Source: a virus. Taken from it: a stretch of 49,769 nt of DNA. Below are positions 23,212 through 32,094 of this stretch, piece by piece. The notes below the pieces were generated by a model. The model had not been told where the DNA came from, searched no databases, and saw only the letters and a program-made list of their open reading frames with translations. The translations under genes were made by a program, and so were the position numbers. The first letter of the stretch is position 1. Each line of letters starts with the position of its first letter. The DNA is taken from positions 1-49,769 of IMG/VR virus record IMGVR_UViG_3300031857_000304; one strand, written 5' to 3'.

Positions 23212-24639
23212 TTAAGTATCGAAACGAATAACGAAATTAATAGGATAATCTGGTGTAGATTTAGGTTTAGATGGTATTTTTGCCACCGCTACCATATCAT
23301 AATTTTCATCATATAATCCAATAGTTGTAATATAAGGTGCTAAATAAGAACCCGTTGGGTCTATTGAGGAACTATATTCATATTCATCAAATCCAATTTT
23401 TGTTGTTCCATTATAATCTGAAACCAATCTAAAATCCAAATTATATGCGTTTGTTGCCCCACTTACATTACCCGGTGTGAAAGGTATATATTTTTTTACA
23501 TATACATCTCCATTATAAAATTTAGTAGCAGAAGGATTTGTGGAATAATTGAATTCATTAGGGTTTACTTCCAAAAATAATTCGTTTTCATAGATTGTTT
23601 TAGTTGATTGGAATTTCATATCCCAATTACCATCATTTCCAAAGTTATAATTACTTTCTTGTTCTAATGTATCACTCGCTCTCTCAACACCATAAGTTAA
23701 TACTATGATTCCATTTGAATAAAATATATTACCTATTGTAGTAGCAACATTATATTTGCTTAGTTCCAAAGGAAAGTTAAAATTACCTAATGCTGTCAAT
23801 TCTCCCGATGATACATCAAACTTAAAAATTAAGGTTTCCGATGCCGGTCCACCGCTATAACTTAAATTAATACTTCCTTCATCATCTCCATCAGCATCAC
23901 CCATATCAAAAGAAGTGATGGTTAATGTATAATATAAACCATCATTCATTAAAAATGTAGCCGTATTATTTTCTAAATCAAGTTGTGTTAAATCAACAAA
24001 TGCTTTTCCTAAATAAAGTAAATTACCTTTTCCATCATCTACAATAGTTGAATCATCAGTATAGTTGGTTAAAAGTAATGAATTTTTTTTAATTCCTTCT
24101 CCGATATATCTTTGTGGTATATTCCAAAATAAGAATCTATTACCTAACACTCTTTCAGTATTAGAAGCGTAATTATTCATTTCTCCATACACCTTTGTAA
24201 CATCAGTATATTTACCTTCAAAAATTATCCCCGCATCATCAACTCTATATGAATTACTATCCAAATATTGTTGAAATTCATCGATGTATTTTTTATCTGA
24301 TTGGCTATAATAATACTGAAATGCATTAGTAGTTGGGGTGGATAGGTTATTAGTAATGTTTACATTATATACTTTTAATTGCTTAGCATTATGTTTTCTC
24401 AAATTCCAATTCGTTACAACTCCAATTTGTTTTGCTGAATTAGAATAAAATAATTGCTTTATACCTTTATATAAAGAATACTCTTTATATCCTGCTACCT
24501 CTCTATTCTCGCTATCCTCAAATGAACCCGATATATTTTCAACGGCATAAACAGGTGCAATAGAACTATCTATCGTCCAATTTTTATAGACTTTAAATGG
24601 TCTTACCGTTATATCAGATTTTTGAATTGATTTAAACAT
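23212..24639 (-). CDS. Virion structural protein with shared C-terminal module, 475 aa
   Basis: The protein starts MFKSIQKSDITVRPFKVYKNW. A GTG 33 bases further upstream lies inside the terminator hairpin and is rejected as start. It is long, beta-rich, acidic and threonine/serine/asparagine-rich, without membrane segments, as typical of tail or neck proteins. The C-terminus (EFNYSTNPS, then YITTIGLYDENYDMVAVAK, then NFVIRFDT) is clearly homologous to the end of the next protein upstream, so both share an assembly or interaction module. No named T4 homologue is recognised. It is placed at the end of the baseplate/tail block. Confidence 0.75.
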   Translation of the reverse strand: MFKSIQKSDITVRPFKVYKNWTIDSSIAPVYAVENISGSFEDSENREVAGYKEYSLYKGIKQLFYSNSAKQIGVVTNWNLRKHNAKQLKVYNVNITNNLSTPTTNAFQYYYSQSDKKYIDEFQQYLDSNSYRVDDAGIIFEGKYTDVTKVYGEMNNYASNTERVLGNRFLFWNIPQRYIGEGIKKNSLLLTNYTDDSTIVDDGKGNLLYLGKAFVDLTQLDLENNTATFLMNDGLYYTLTITSFDMGDADGDDEGSINLSYSGGPASETLIFKFDVSSGELTALGNFNFPLELSKYNVATTIGNIFYSNGIIVLTYGVERASDTLEQESNYNFGNDGNWDMKFQSTKTIYENELFLEVNPNEFNYSTNPSATKFYNGDVYVKKYIPFTPGNVSGATNAYNLDFRLVSDYNGTTKIGFDEYEYSSSIDPTGSYLAPYITTIGLYDENYDMVAVAKIPSKPKSTPDYPINFVIRFDT

Positions 24640-24644
24640 ACACC

Positions 24645-24652
24645 TATAAATA
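24645..24652 (-). promoter_or_regulatory. Candidate late promoter element TATTTATA just after a terminator
   Basis: An exact element in minus orientation lies between the terminator hairpin and the start at 24639, five bases from the ATG. If it is a -10 box, the transcript would be leaderless or nearly so. Confidence 0.4.
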
Positions 24653-24658
24653 TAATAA

Positions 24659-24683
24659 TTAAAAAAACCCACCGAAGTGGGTT
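24659..24683 (-). terminator. Factor-independent terminator with UUCG loop
   Basis: On the minus strand AACCCAC-TTCG-GTGGGTT forms a 7-bp stem closed by a UUCG tetraloop and is followed by a run of T. It lies 29 nt after the stop of the 413-aa gene and should end its transcript. Confidence 0.85.
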
Positions 24684-24711
24684 CTATTAAAATTAAGGTT
24701 TAAAATTAAAT

Positions 24712-25953
24712 TTAAAAATCAAGTTTTACCTTAATCAACACCTCCTTATCGAAGGATTTCGCGATTGGTTGCGATGTTTTCGCAACTGCAATCAATTCGT
24801 TAGCATCGTTGTATAAACCAACTGATGTGATATATGTTTTAGGATCAGATTCAAATGAAGGTTCTCTAAATGTTCCATCAGAACCACTTACAAATGTAGG
24901 ATTGTTTGAGAAGTTAAATTCTCTATTAGTCGCTCTTACAAAGAAGTGTTGAGTTGATACATTTTCAGTTCTTCTCATTTCAAAATCTGCTCCGCCTTTA
25001 ATTGCGTTAAATAATAATTTTTGGTTATAAGTTTCAACCGAAGTAGATCCGGTTGTTGGTAATAACTCACTTCCCACTACTGATGCTAATGCGGTTGGAT
25101 TTAATAACATAATACCCAATTTAGGATAGAACTTACCAAATCCTTGTTGATTAGATGCGGTATATGTATTGATAGTTGCTGCTGCCTCAGTTCCAACATT
25201 TGTTGAACCAGAAACTATATTAAAAACAGTTCCTGCTTTACCAGCTTTATCAGAAAACTTCTTACCACTATCATCTATAAAATACCTTATTCCATTAGAA
25301 CCGCTTAATGTTAATGTAAAATTACCCGCATCAGCCTGTTGTCTATATCTAGCTCTTGCTAAGTTAATAACATATGCATGATCTATTTGGTAACCATCTT
25401 CAATTGATGCTGAATATACTGTAAAGTATTCATCAGCTTCACCTTCATAGTTATCATTCAATAACATTCTATATTGTGAATAGATTGCTTTTGTTGGTAA
25501 AAGAGCAGAATCAGATGTTGTTAATTGAACCGAACCACTTGCGAACTTATGCCCGTAAGCAATCGCAAATTCAACAGGTGCAGATGATCCAGTGTTTGAA
25601 CCAGTTAAGTAAACATTTAGATAATACTTCGATGCATCTGAACCACTGTGTCCTGCTATTGTTGTTGTAGAACCGGTCACCATTGAACCATTTAAACTAC
25701 CACTACCATTACTCCACAATCCTTCAGTTACTACTTCAATTTTATTTGAAATCTTATCAAACTCACCAAATTTTTTAAAAATACCTTGTGATAATACACC
25801 ACCACTCGCCACACCCAATCTTTCATTAGGTGGCAATGATGCATTAATTATATTAGCAATCGCAGTTGCATCAATTACACCCGCATTATCGATAAGATAT
25901 TGGGATAATTGTTGTGTTACTGCTGCTCCTTGTGCTCCTGTAATTTGTGCCAT
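24712..25953 (-). CDS. Virion structural protein, 413 aa
   Basis: It begins MAQITGAQGAAVTQQLSQYL and is rich in Ser, Gly, Ala and Thr, with many SGS turns, as seen in phage tail or sheath-associated proteins. The C-terminal module (REFNFSNNPT, YITSVGLYNDANELIAVAK, LIKVKLDF) matches that of the next gene product. No enzyme motif is seen. It is followed by a strong terminator, which is common after abundantly expressed structural genes. It lies 16 nt downstream of the 204-aa gene and is probably co-transcribed with it. Confidence 0.78.
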   Translation of the reverse strand: MAQITGAQGAAVTQQLSQYLIDNAGVIDATAIANIINASLPPNERLGVASGGVLSQGIFKKFGEFDKISNKIEVVTEGLWSNGSGSLNGSMVTGSTTTIAGHSGSDASKYYLNVYLTGSNTGSSAPVEFAIAYGHKFASGSVQLTTSDSALLPTKAIYSQYRMLLNDNYEGEADEYFTVYSASIEDGYQIDHAYVINLARARYRQQADAGNFTLTLSGSNGIRYFIDDSGKKFSDKAGKAGTVFNIVSGSTNVGTEAAATINTYTASNQQGFGKFYPKLGIMLLNPTALASVVGSELLPTTGSTSVETYNQKLLFNAIKGGADFEMRRTENVSTQHFFVRATNREFNFSNNPTFVSGSDGTFREPSFESDPKTYITSVGLYNDANELIAVAKTSQPIAKSFDKEVLIKVKLDF

Positions 25954-25969
25954 TTTCTATTTTTAATTT

Positions 25970-26584
25970 TTATGCTACATAGTTTACTGTCACAGGAATA
26001 GAAACTGAACCCCCGGTCTCGTTTCCATAAACTGTCAAAGTTGTTACAACTGTTGCAGTAAGTGCAGGGTTTGGAATAAATTCAAATGAAGTTCCTCTCC
26101 TAACATCAGCTGTTGCTGCTACTGAATCACTAACTGAAATTTGTCCCGTTGCTGCAACTCCTAAACCGATTAAAGTTCCTGCCGTCTTATCAGCTAAAAC
26201 TGCGGTATATCCAGAAGTTGTATTACCTGCCGGTGAAGTTGTTGGTGAAATAGTAACTTTACCTCTCGTTTGATTTGTGCTAATGGAAGTAGTTCCAATA
26301 GATACCTGAGGTATTTTAGTTGTTCCTTTTGGAAGTGTTACAAGTTTATATTTTAAAACTTGTGTTTCATCTGGTGATGCTTCTAAAATAGGAATTGCTT
26401 TAATAGCCGCATCATAATATGCAGAACCTTTTGGGTGCGCTGCATCATACAATTGGTAATCAATTTCATCATCACCCAATGCAAATTGAGTAATGTTTAA
26501 CGATTGTCCCGCTGCTAATTTTTCTCTACCTTTTTTTGTAAGAATAGCATCTACAATTATGCTCGAATTATCTAAGTAAGCCAT
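25970..26584 (-). CDS. Virion-associated protein, 204 aa
   Basis: The N-terminus MAYLDNSSIIVDAILTKKGREKLAAG is characteristic of a conserved structural protein of marine T4-like phages (recognised by pattern, name unknown to me). FALGDDEIDYQLYD follows, and the C-terminal half is a beta-sandwich-like Ser/Thr-rich domain ending VSIPVTVNYVA. It is probably located in the tail or neck. A TATTTATA element lies 28 nt before its ATG, so it heads a two-gene unit ending at the UUCG terminator. Confidence 0.72.
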   Translation of the reverse strand: MAYLDNSSIIVDAILTKKGREKLAAGQSLNITQFALGDDEIDYQLYDAAHPKGSAYYDAAIKAIPILEASPDETQVLKYKLVTLPKGTTKIPQVSIGTTSISTNQTRGKVTISPTTSPAGNTTSGYTAVLADKTAGTLIGLGVAATGQISVSDSVAATADVRRGTSFEFIPNPALTATVVTTLTVYGNETGGSVSIPVTVNYVA

Positions 26585-26612
26585 TTTTAATTATTTTGGT
26601 CTTTTTTTCAAT

Positions 26613-26620
26613 TATAAATA
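26613..26620 (-). promoter_or_regulatory. Candidate late promoter element TATTTATA
   Basis: The minus strand reads GGTTATATATTTATAATTG in the 63-nt gap before the 204-aa gene, 28 nt before its ATG. It is one of the longest gaps in the structural block. Confidence 0.5.
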
Positions 26621-26647
26621 TATAACCTTTTAGTTTTACAACTTTTT

Positions 26648-29600
26648 TTAATCAACTTCCAAAATTGGTTCTCCACTTCCTCTTCCAGAAGGTGATACTC
26701 TCAATCTATTTGGATTAGTAACAAATACTTCAACAGGCGATGTTCCGTCTAAAGTAGTATCAGAAGTTTGCTTAGAACCCTCATAAAAACTATTTTCTAA
26801 TCCCCTCGCAGTATCCTTTGTATATCTATAATGTCCGCTAGTATATCCATCAAATGGTTCAATAGCGGTTATTATTCCATTTTTATATGGGAATACCCCC
26901 AATGCCGAACTTATATCAGTATAGAATGAGTGTGCAGTAGGAGTTCTAAACGCTCCACTTGCATTTTCATCAAATGGGCTTATTAAAACCATTTTTTTCT
27001 CAAATCTATATTTTAGTTCTAATTCAATTTTATCAGTAACTCCTAATTTAGTGGTATTGTATAGTGATGATGATAAACCATTTTCAGTTACTCTTTTCGG
27101 AACATATCTACCATATCTTATTGTTAGGATATAAGCGTTATATCTTTCGGTTAATACTAATGTTCCATCTTCTCTAAAATATGTTCTATCCAATGCACCA
27201 TTTTCACCATAAAGACCGAATCCTAAATTAAAAGGTGAGTCTGCATCATTTCCTATTTGTTGGTATGAATCCTCTAAATCATATTCTCCTACAATTGTTG
27301 CATTTCGTAATCCTGCATCAATTTTTATTTCAATGCCACCCATCGTTGAACCAGAATTGTAGATGATTTCCCCATCCATTAATTCATCGGTTACCAATGT
27401 GTTACTTGCGGTATAGAAAATGTAATCCGAATTAATGCTCATCAACCCATCAACACTATATGAAGATGAATAGAATGGAGTTGTAACATCTAATTCTCTA
27501 TCCAATTCTACATTAAGACTTCCAGTATGATAAGGAACATCTAAAGTTATTTGTTGCGTTTCAGTTACATCGATAGATGAATCATAATAAATTTTATCCG
27601 CTTTCGGTCTATTAATTTTTATCTTACTTCTATCTAATAAAGAAGGTTCAATTAATATACCTTTTGATACATTAGCTCTCGCAGGTATTACCTGTTCTAA
27701 CATATCAAATAGGGATTTATCAACTGATTTTATCAATCGAATATATTCATCAAAGTTTAATGATGTTCTTTGGAAATAATAATTTCTTAATTCAGTAAGA
27801 CTTGAATAGGTATCAGTTCCATATTCATCTCCCCAATCACCTATATAATCACCTATATTTAATGCACCTAATGAACGAAGAATGTCTAAATTCAATTCTT
27901 TCACCGGTGAGAAAAATAATCCTAATCTATTTGAATCTATCGGTGCTCTATCAAATGCTTTTTTAGTAGCTCTTGCTTTATATGATAATTGACCGGTTAA
28001 TTCTATATCTTCTAATCTAACTTTATCTTTTCCAACGAATCCAATTTGTGGAACTTCTGCGGTTACAAATCTTTCATAACTCTCATAGTGGTAAGGATAT
28101 GTTGAAATTGATTGAGAAACAACTGCAATTACCGATGATGTATATGATGATGTTACCGGTGCCACATTCTTAATAGAGCCGGTTGTATAAAGATTTTTAG
28201 GGTATTCAAAATCTAAACGAAGTAATAAATCTTCGGTTGATGATGATATATGGTTTCCAAATATTACATCAGGATTTAATGTATGCGAAGTTATTACCGA
28301 TGATGATAAAGCGTTATTCCATAATCTAACTTCATCAATTGAACCTACTATTCCACTTGAACCACTTCCATTTACAATAAGTTTTCCACTATAATCAAAT
28401 GGAGATCCAGTGTAGTAAGTGTTTCCATTTACATAAGAAGCAGATGATGATACTTGTAAAGTTAAAGATGCACTTTTGGCTAGTTTTATTCTATCACCAT
28501 TCGCCTCTCTTAAATACATTTGGTATGTATCGTATAATTTACCAGAACTATCCGATGAAGTAGATTTTTGAACTGTCAAAAATTTAAATTCTCCATCGTA
28601 TAGAGGTATATTATCTATACTCATACTACTCGTATAATTAGGTGTTAAATCTACATCTAATATATCAATATCAACTTTTGTATTTACTAATTCAAAATTA
28701 AGATTTCCGAATAATGCACTACCAGTTGGTTCTAAACTTACTCTCCAATAATTACTTCCGGAAACACCATATAATAATTGTGAATTAGTTTTGTTTGCCG
28801 TTTTAAATCTTAACTGAACTGCGTTTGGGACACCATTAATCCAAGGTATATCCAAATACTCATTACTCTTTAAATTTAAAAATACACTTCTATCTTCGTA
28901 AGTAAATTTAGTAGTGTCCGATGGATTATTAGATGGCCCACCAAATTCAATTATTGTTAATAAAGAAGATGGAACACCATAACAAGCTAAAATAGCATTT
29001 ATCGATTTTCTTGTACCCTTATGTTTTAATAAGTAAGGTAAGTTGTTTAGTATTCTTCTCCAAACTTGATTCTTAGCAGCTTCTGGTGTATAGGAGGTTG
29101 CAACATTATTACCTAATGCGTTTTTATTTGAATTAGATTGACCGTTTGGATTTAAACCAAATGCATAATTCCAAAGTTCTTTACCCGCAAATGGATTTTT
29201 GGGATCCCAACCAAAAGATTCCAATAATTCATAAACTAAATTATCAGATATACCATCGATTGATTTATTCTCAACTTTTTTAACTCTATTAATTCCATTT
29301 ATATACCCCCATAGAATGTCAAAATGTTGTCCAATCATTTCAATAAAAGTTAGGTAATCTAAATTATCCGAACTTTCTTGAAGGTATTGTGGTATATGTC
29401 TAACTAAATAGTTTTTATTAGTTTTATCAAATACTTCTGCGTATATAGATTGTGATGTAAAGAATATATCGTTAGAAGATGTGATAGAGAAATCTTCATA
29501 CATCTTTCTTTCAAACCCATCAAATCCATTCTTTACACTTTTAATTTTATCGTTATAAGATGCACTTGTTAGTAAAGAATTTGAAGAGGTTGATAATAAA

Positions 29601-31393
29601 CTAGCTGAATATAAAGTTGTATCTATTTTATTTTCCCACTCTTCTATCGTTCCTATTTTATATTGGAAATTTTCAATCCTACTTAACGCACTTCCAAAAT
29701 TTACAAAGTTTTCAAATTTTAAGAAATACTCACTCGTTTTACTACTACCACTTACATAATCAATTTGTAAATCTTCTAAATTGAATTCACTTTGTGAAAT
29801 GAATTTATTTACTAATTGAGTAGATGATAAACTACCGCTTGAAATTATTTCATCGAAGAATTGTAATCCGGTTTCTTGAATTATATCAGTTCCGAAATTA
29901 GGTTTTAATGGAAGACATTTATCATCATCTTCGTCTGAAATAATAATTGATTCAACTATTGTTGGGATTATCTGCTTTGAAATCCAAACTTGCGTATTTA
30001 AATCAATAGTACCGGGTAGTGGTTCTAATAATTTAACAACTAATGTTCCATAATCTTTATATCCTAATTTCTTTCTAGTACTACCACTTTCAGTATCTAT
30101 TTCAAATTGTGTTTCAACAACTTTTCCACCAAATACTGAATAGGTTAATCTATCCATTGCAGTATTAGTTATTACAAAAGATTGGTCAGCTGATGTTCTT
30201 ACTTGATAATAAAGATGTTTATCATCTTCGAAAACTATTTGGTCTTCGTAATTTCGTTTAGTTAATTCACCGGAAAATAATTGTGCAAATGTGCTAGATA
30301 TATCTCTAACCGCTGTTCCTTTATCTATTAAGAAAGGAGTTCTTTGAACGGTGATTGATACCTGTTCGGTTTTACCAAATATTTTACCACCTATACCATT
30401 AAAATAAGGTCTAAACCCAAATGTAATTAAATAGGTTTTTTGTGTTTCGCTAAAATACTCTTTATAAAGATTATATAATTCTTTTGCATTAAATGAAATT
30501 TTTGAAATACCTTTTGTTATTTCAAAATTTACTTCTCCTACTTTATTTTCTCCTAAAAATACCTCAATACCTTCTGAATTTACTGCCTTTAAATCAAATT
30601 CAAAATTAAAATCTAATGGCCTTAAATCTGCCTCTATTATATTCTTATCATATATAATTTGAGTAACATCTGGCTCACCATAAGTTTTTTCTCTAATTAC
30701 ATCGATAAAAGTTCTTAATTCATCTCTTTCACCTACCTGCCCATTACCTGCAATAATTACTAATTCAAATCTACCCAATGCGTTTGGATTAGATAGATTT
30801 ATTAAAACTTCATTATTATTTGGTGTTATTCTTTTAGAACCATTTTCATCAACTCCTATTTGGTTTGGAAAATAGTATCTTACGAATTGTGTTGAATTTG
30901 ATACATTTACTTTAAGGATAAATTCCTGTGAGTATTCAGTATTCCACACATATCCTTGATTGATAGGTGATATGAATGAAGGGAATTCTCCGGTTTGAAC
31001 TACGTCATAACTATCTACATCAATTCTATAATTTTTATCTATATCGGTAAAATCGAATGTATTTGAGGTGCTCTCCTCAACCAATACATCGTTTTCATCA
31101 TAAATTTTTATGCTTCTTATATTGTATAACGAACTATTCGCTCTTACAATTGAAAGTTTCGAATTTTTTTGTAATCTAAATAGATTCGAATTGGGTATTT
31201 CTAAATTACCAGCATCGGTAATTACCCTTATTGAATTCTTTCCTAAATTATTTGTTACTCTTACTAAAACAACATCGCTAGATGAAGGATCAGATGGTGT
31301 TATAATTTCAGACACCCCAAGTTTCTCAAATGGAACATCCAATTGAAAATTAACCTGATTTAACGGTGGTATAAAATACTCTCTTCTTTCCAT
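26648..31393 (-). CDS. Large baseplate/tail protein with LamG-like domain, 1581 aa
   Basis: It starts MERREYFIPPLNQVNFQLDV. A jelly-roll (LamG/concanavalin-like) domain spans roughly residues 830-1065, with LRFKTANKTNSQLLYGVSGS, YWRVSLEP and the diagnostic GSIDEVRLWNNALSSSVI. The segment before it (residues ~690-800: YLTFIEMIGQHFDILWGYIN, WRRILNNLPYLLKHKGTRKS, ILACYGVPSSLL) resembles proteins attached to the baseplate periphery in marine T4-like phages. Carbohydrate binding by the LamG domain is plausible. It may correspond in position to the T4 gp7/gp10 wedge proteins, but I cannot show homology. Confidence 0.75.
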   Translation of the reverse strand: MERREYFIPPLNQVNFQLDVPFEKLGVSEIITPSDPSSSDVVLVRVTNNLGKNSIRVITDAGNLEIPNSNLFRLQKNSKLSIVRANSSLYNIRSIKIYDENDVLVEESTSNTFDFTDIDKNYRIDVDSYDVVQTGEFPSFISPINQGYVWNTEYSQEFILKVNVSNSTQFVRYYFPNQIGVDENGSKRITPNNNEVLINLSNPNALGRFELVIIAGNGQVGERDELRTFIDVIREKTYGEPDVTQIIYDKNIIEADLRPLDFNFEFDLKAVNSEGIEVFLGENKVGEVNFEITKGISKISFNAKELYNLYKEYFSETQKTYLITFGFRPYFNGIGGKIFGKTEQVSITVQRTPFLIDKGTAVRDISSTFAQLFSGELTKRNYEDQIVFEDDKHLYYQVRTSADQSFVITNTAMDRLTYSVFGGKVVETQFEIDTESGSTRKKLGYKDYGTLVVKLLEPLPGTIDLNTQVWISKQIIPTIVESIIISDEDDDKCLPLKPNFGTDIIQETGLQFFDEIISSGSLSSTQLVNKFISQSEFNLEDLQIDYVSGSSKTSEYFLKFENFVNFGSALSRIENFQYKIGTIEEWENKIDTTLYSASLLSTSSNSLLTSASYNDKIKSVKNGFDGFERKMYEDFSITSSNDIFFTSQSIYAEVFDKTNKNYLVRHIPQYLQESSDNLDYLTFIEMIGQHFDILWGYINGINRVKKVENKSIDGISDNLVYELLESFGWDPKNPFAGKELWNYAFGLNPNGQSNSNKNALGNNVATSYTPEAAKNQVWRRILNNLPYLLKHKGTRKSINAILACYGVPSSLLTIIEFGGPSNNPSDTTKFTYEDRSVFLNLKSNEYLDIPWINGVPNAVQLRFKTANKTNSQLLYGVSGSNYWRVSLEPTGSALFGNLNFELVNTKVDIDILDVDLTPNYTSSMSIDNIPLYDGEFKFLTVQKSTSSDSSGKLYDTYQMYLREANGDRIKLAKSASLTLQVSSSASYVNGNTYYTGSPFDYSGKLIVNGSGSSGIVGSIDEVRLWNNALSSSVITSHTLNPDVIFGNHISSSTEDLLLRLDFEYPKNLYTTGSIKNVAPVTSSYTSSVIAVVSQSISTYPYHYESYERFVTAEVPQIGFVGKDKVRLEDIELTGQLSYKARATKKAFDRAPIDSNRLGLFFSPVKELNLDILRSLGALNIGDYIGDWGDEYGTDTYSSLTELRNYYFQRTSLNFDEYIRLIKSVDKSLFDMLEQVIPARANVSKGILIEPSLLDRSKIKINRPKADKIYYDSSIDVTETQQITLDVPYHTGSLNVELDRELDVTTPFYSSSYSVDGLMSINSDYIFYTASNTLVTDELMDGEIIYNSGSTMGGIEIKIDAGLRNATIVGEYDLEDSYQQIGNDADSPFNLGFGLYGENGALDRTYFREDGTLVLTERYNAYILTIRYGRYVPKRVTENGLSSSLYNTTKLGVTDKIELELKYRFEKKMVLISPFDENASGAFRTPTAHSFYTDISSALGVFPYKNGIITAIEPFDGYTSGHYRYTKDTARGLENSFYEGSKQTSDTTLDGTSPVEVFVTNPNRLRVSPSGRGSGEPILEVD

Positions 31394-31397
31394 CTAA

Positions 31398-31405
31398 TAT
31401 AAATA
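31398..31405 (-). promoter_or_regulatory. Candidate late promoter element TATTTATA
   Basis: An exact match in the 15-nt gap before the 1581-aa gene, four bases from its ATG. As at 24645, the close spacing would mean a leaderless transcript, or else this copy is only AT-rich sequence. Confidence 0.3.
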
Positions 31406-31408
31406 CTT

Positions 31409-32092
31409 TTATTGTATGTTTTCTCTTTGTGTTACATCCGCCAATCCATATCCAGCTCCTCTAAAATCAAGCGGATTAACTTCTCTCATTCCACCTCCTC
31501 CTCCACCGAAGCCACTTACTCCTCCACCACTTCCATCGAATTGTCCGCCGGTTGTGTTTACAAATCCACTTCCTCCATCAGGATTTTCAGCGAACAATCT
31601 TCTTCTAGTATCATTTGCTTCGGTATCTGGTTCAATTATTTCTCTTCTTCTTATCAATCCTATTGGTTCACTTATTATAACATCGTTAAATACATTACCA
31701 TATTCATCTGTCTCTTTTATCACCACTTCATTTTCTTGATTTACTTTTGCTTGTAAAAGAAAAGATTTTTTTGCCTTAACATTTGTTCCTATAAATGAAA
31801 TTCTAGTTGGGTTTAAAATTTGGTAATCGAAAAATTTTAATGTAATCTTACCATTTTGAGATGAACTATCTGTCCACTCTGAGCCATTAACTAAAACTTT
31901 TGCTTGAATACTATTCCCACCTTCTTCCAAAAAGGTATTAAAGGTAATGTTTATTTCCCTCGCAGCAGATACGGGTGTGTAATTATCATTTCCTGCGGTT
32001 CTCCATTCATTTCCTATCCAAACATATCTTTCACCTAATTCATTAGTGAACATTTGTCCAGTATAATAACCGTTTCTATTAGGTATTGGCAT
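31409..32092 (-). CDS. Baseplate/tail protein, 227 aa
   Basis: MPIPNRNGYYTGQMFTNELG is followed by YVWIGNEWRT, a small N-terminal domain common in structural proteins of these phages. Then comes a beta-rich middle and a glycine-rich tail (FDGSGGGVSGFGGGGGG) near the C-terminus, ending in a possible docking peptide. It is two bases downstream of the 475-aa gene. No enzyme motif is seen. Role inferred from position. Confidence 0.68.
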   Translation of the reverse strand: MPIPNRNGYYTGQMFTNELGERYVWIGNEWRTAGNDNYTPVSAAREINITFNTFLEEGGNSIQAKVLVNGSEWTDSSSQNGKITLKFFDYQILNPTRISFIGTNVKAKKSFLLQAKVNQENEVVIKETDEYGNVFNDVIISEPIGLIRRREIIEPDTEANDTRRRLFAENPDGGSGFVNTTGGQFDGSGGGVSGFGGGGGGMREVNPLDFRGAGYGLADVTQRENIQ

Positions 32093-32094
32093 TT

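Noticed and set aside
31412-31756. Two overlapping plus-strand frames (114 and 107 codons)
   Set aside because: They are shadows of the glycine-rich C-terminus of the 227-aa protein. Their Ser- or Pro-rich content follows from the opposite strand.
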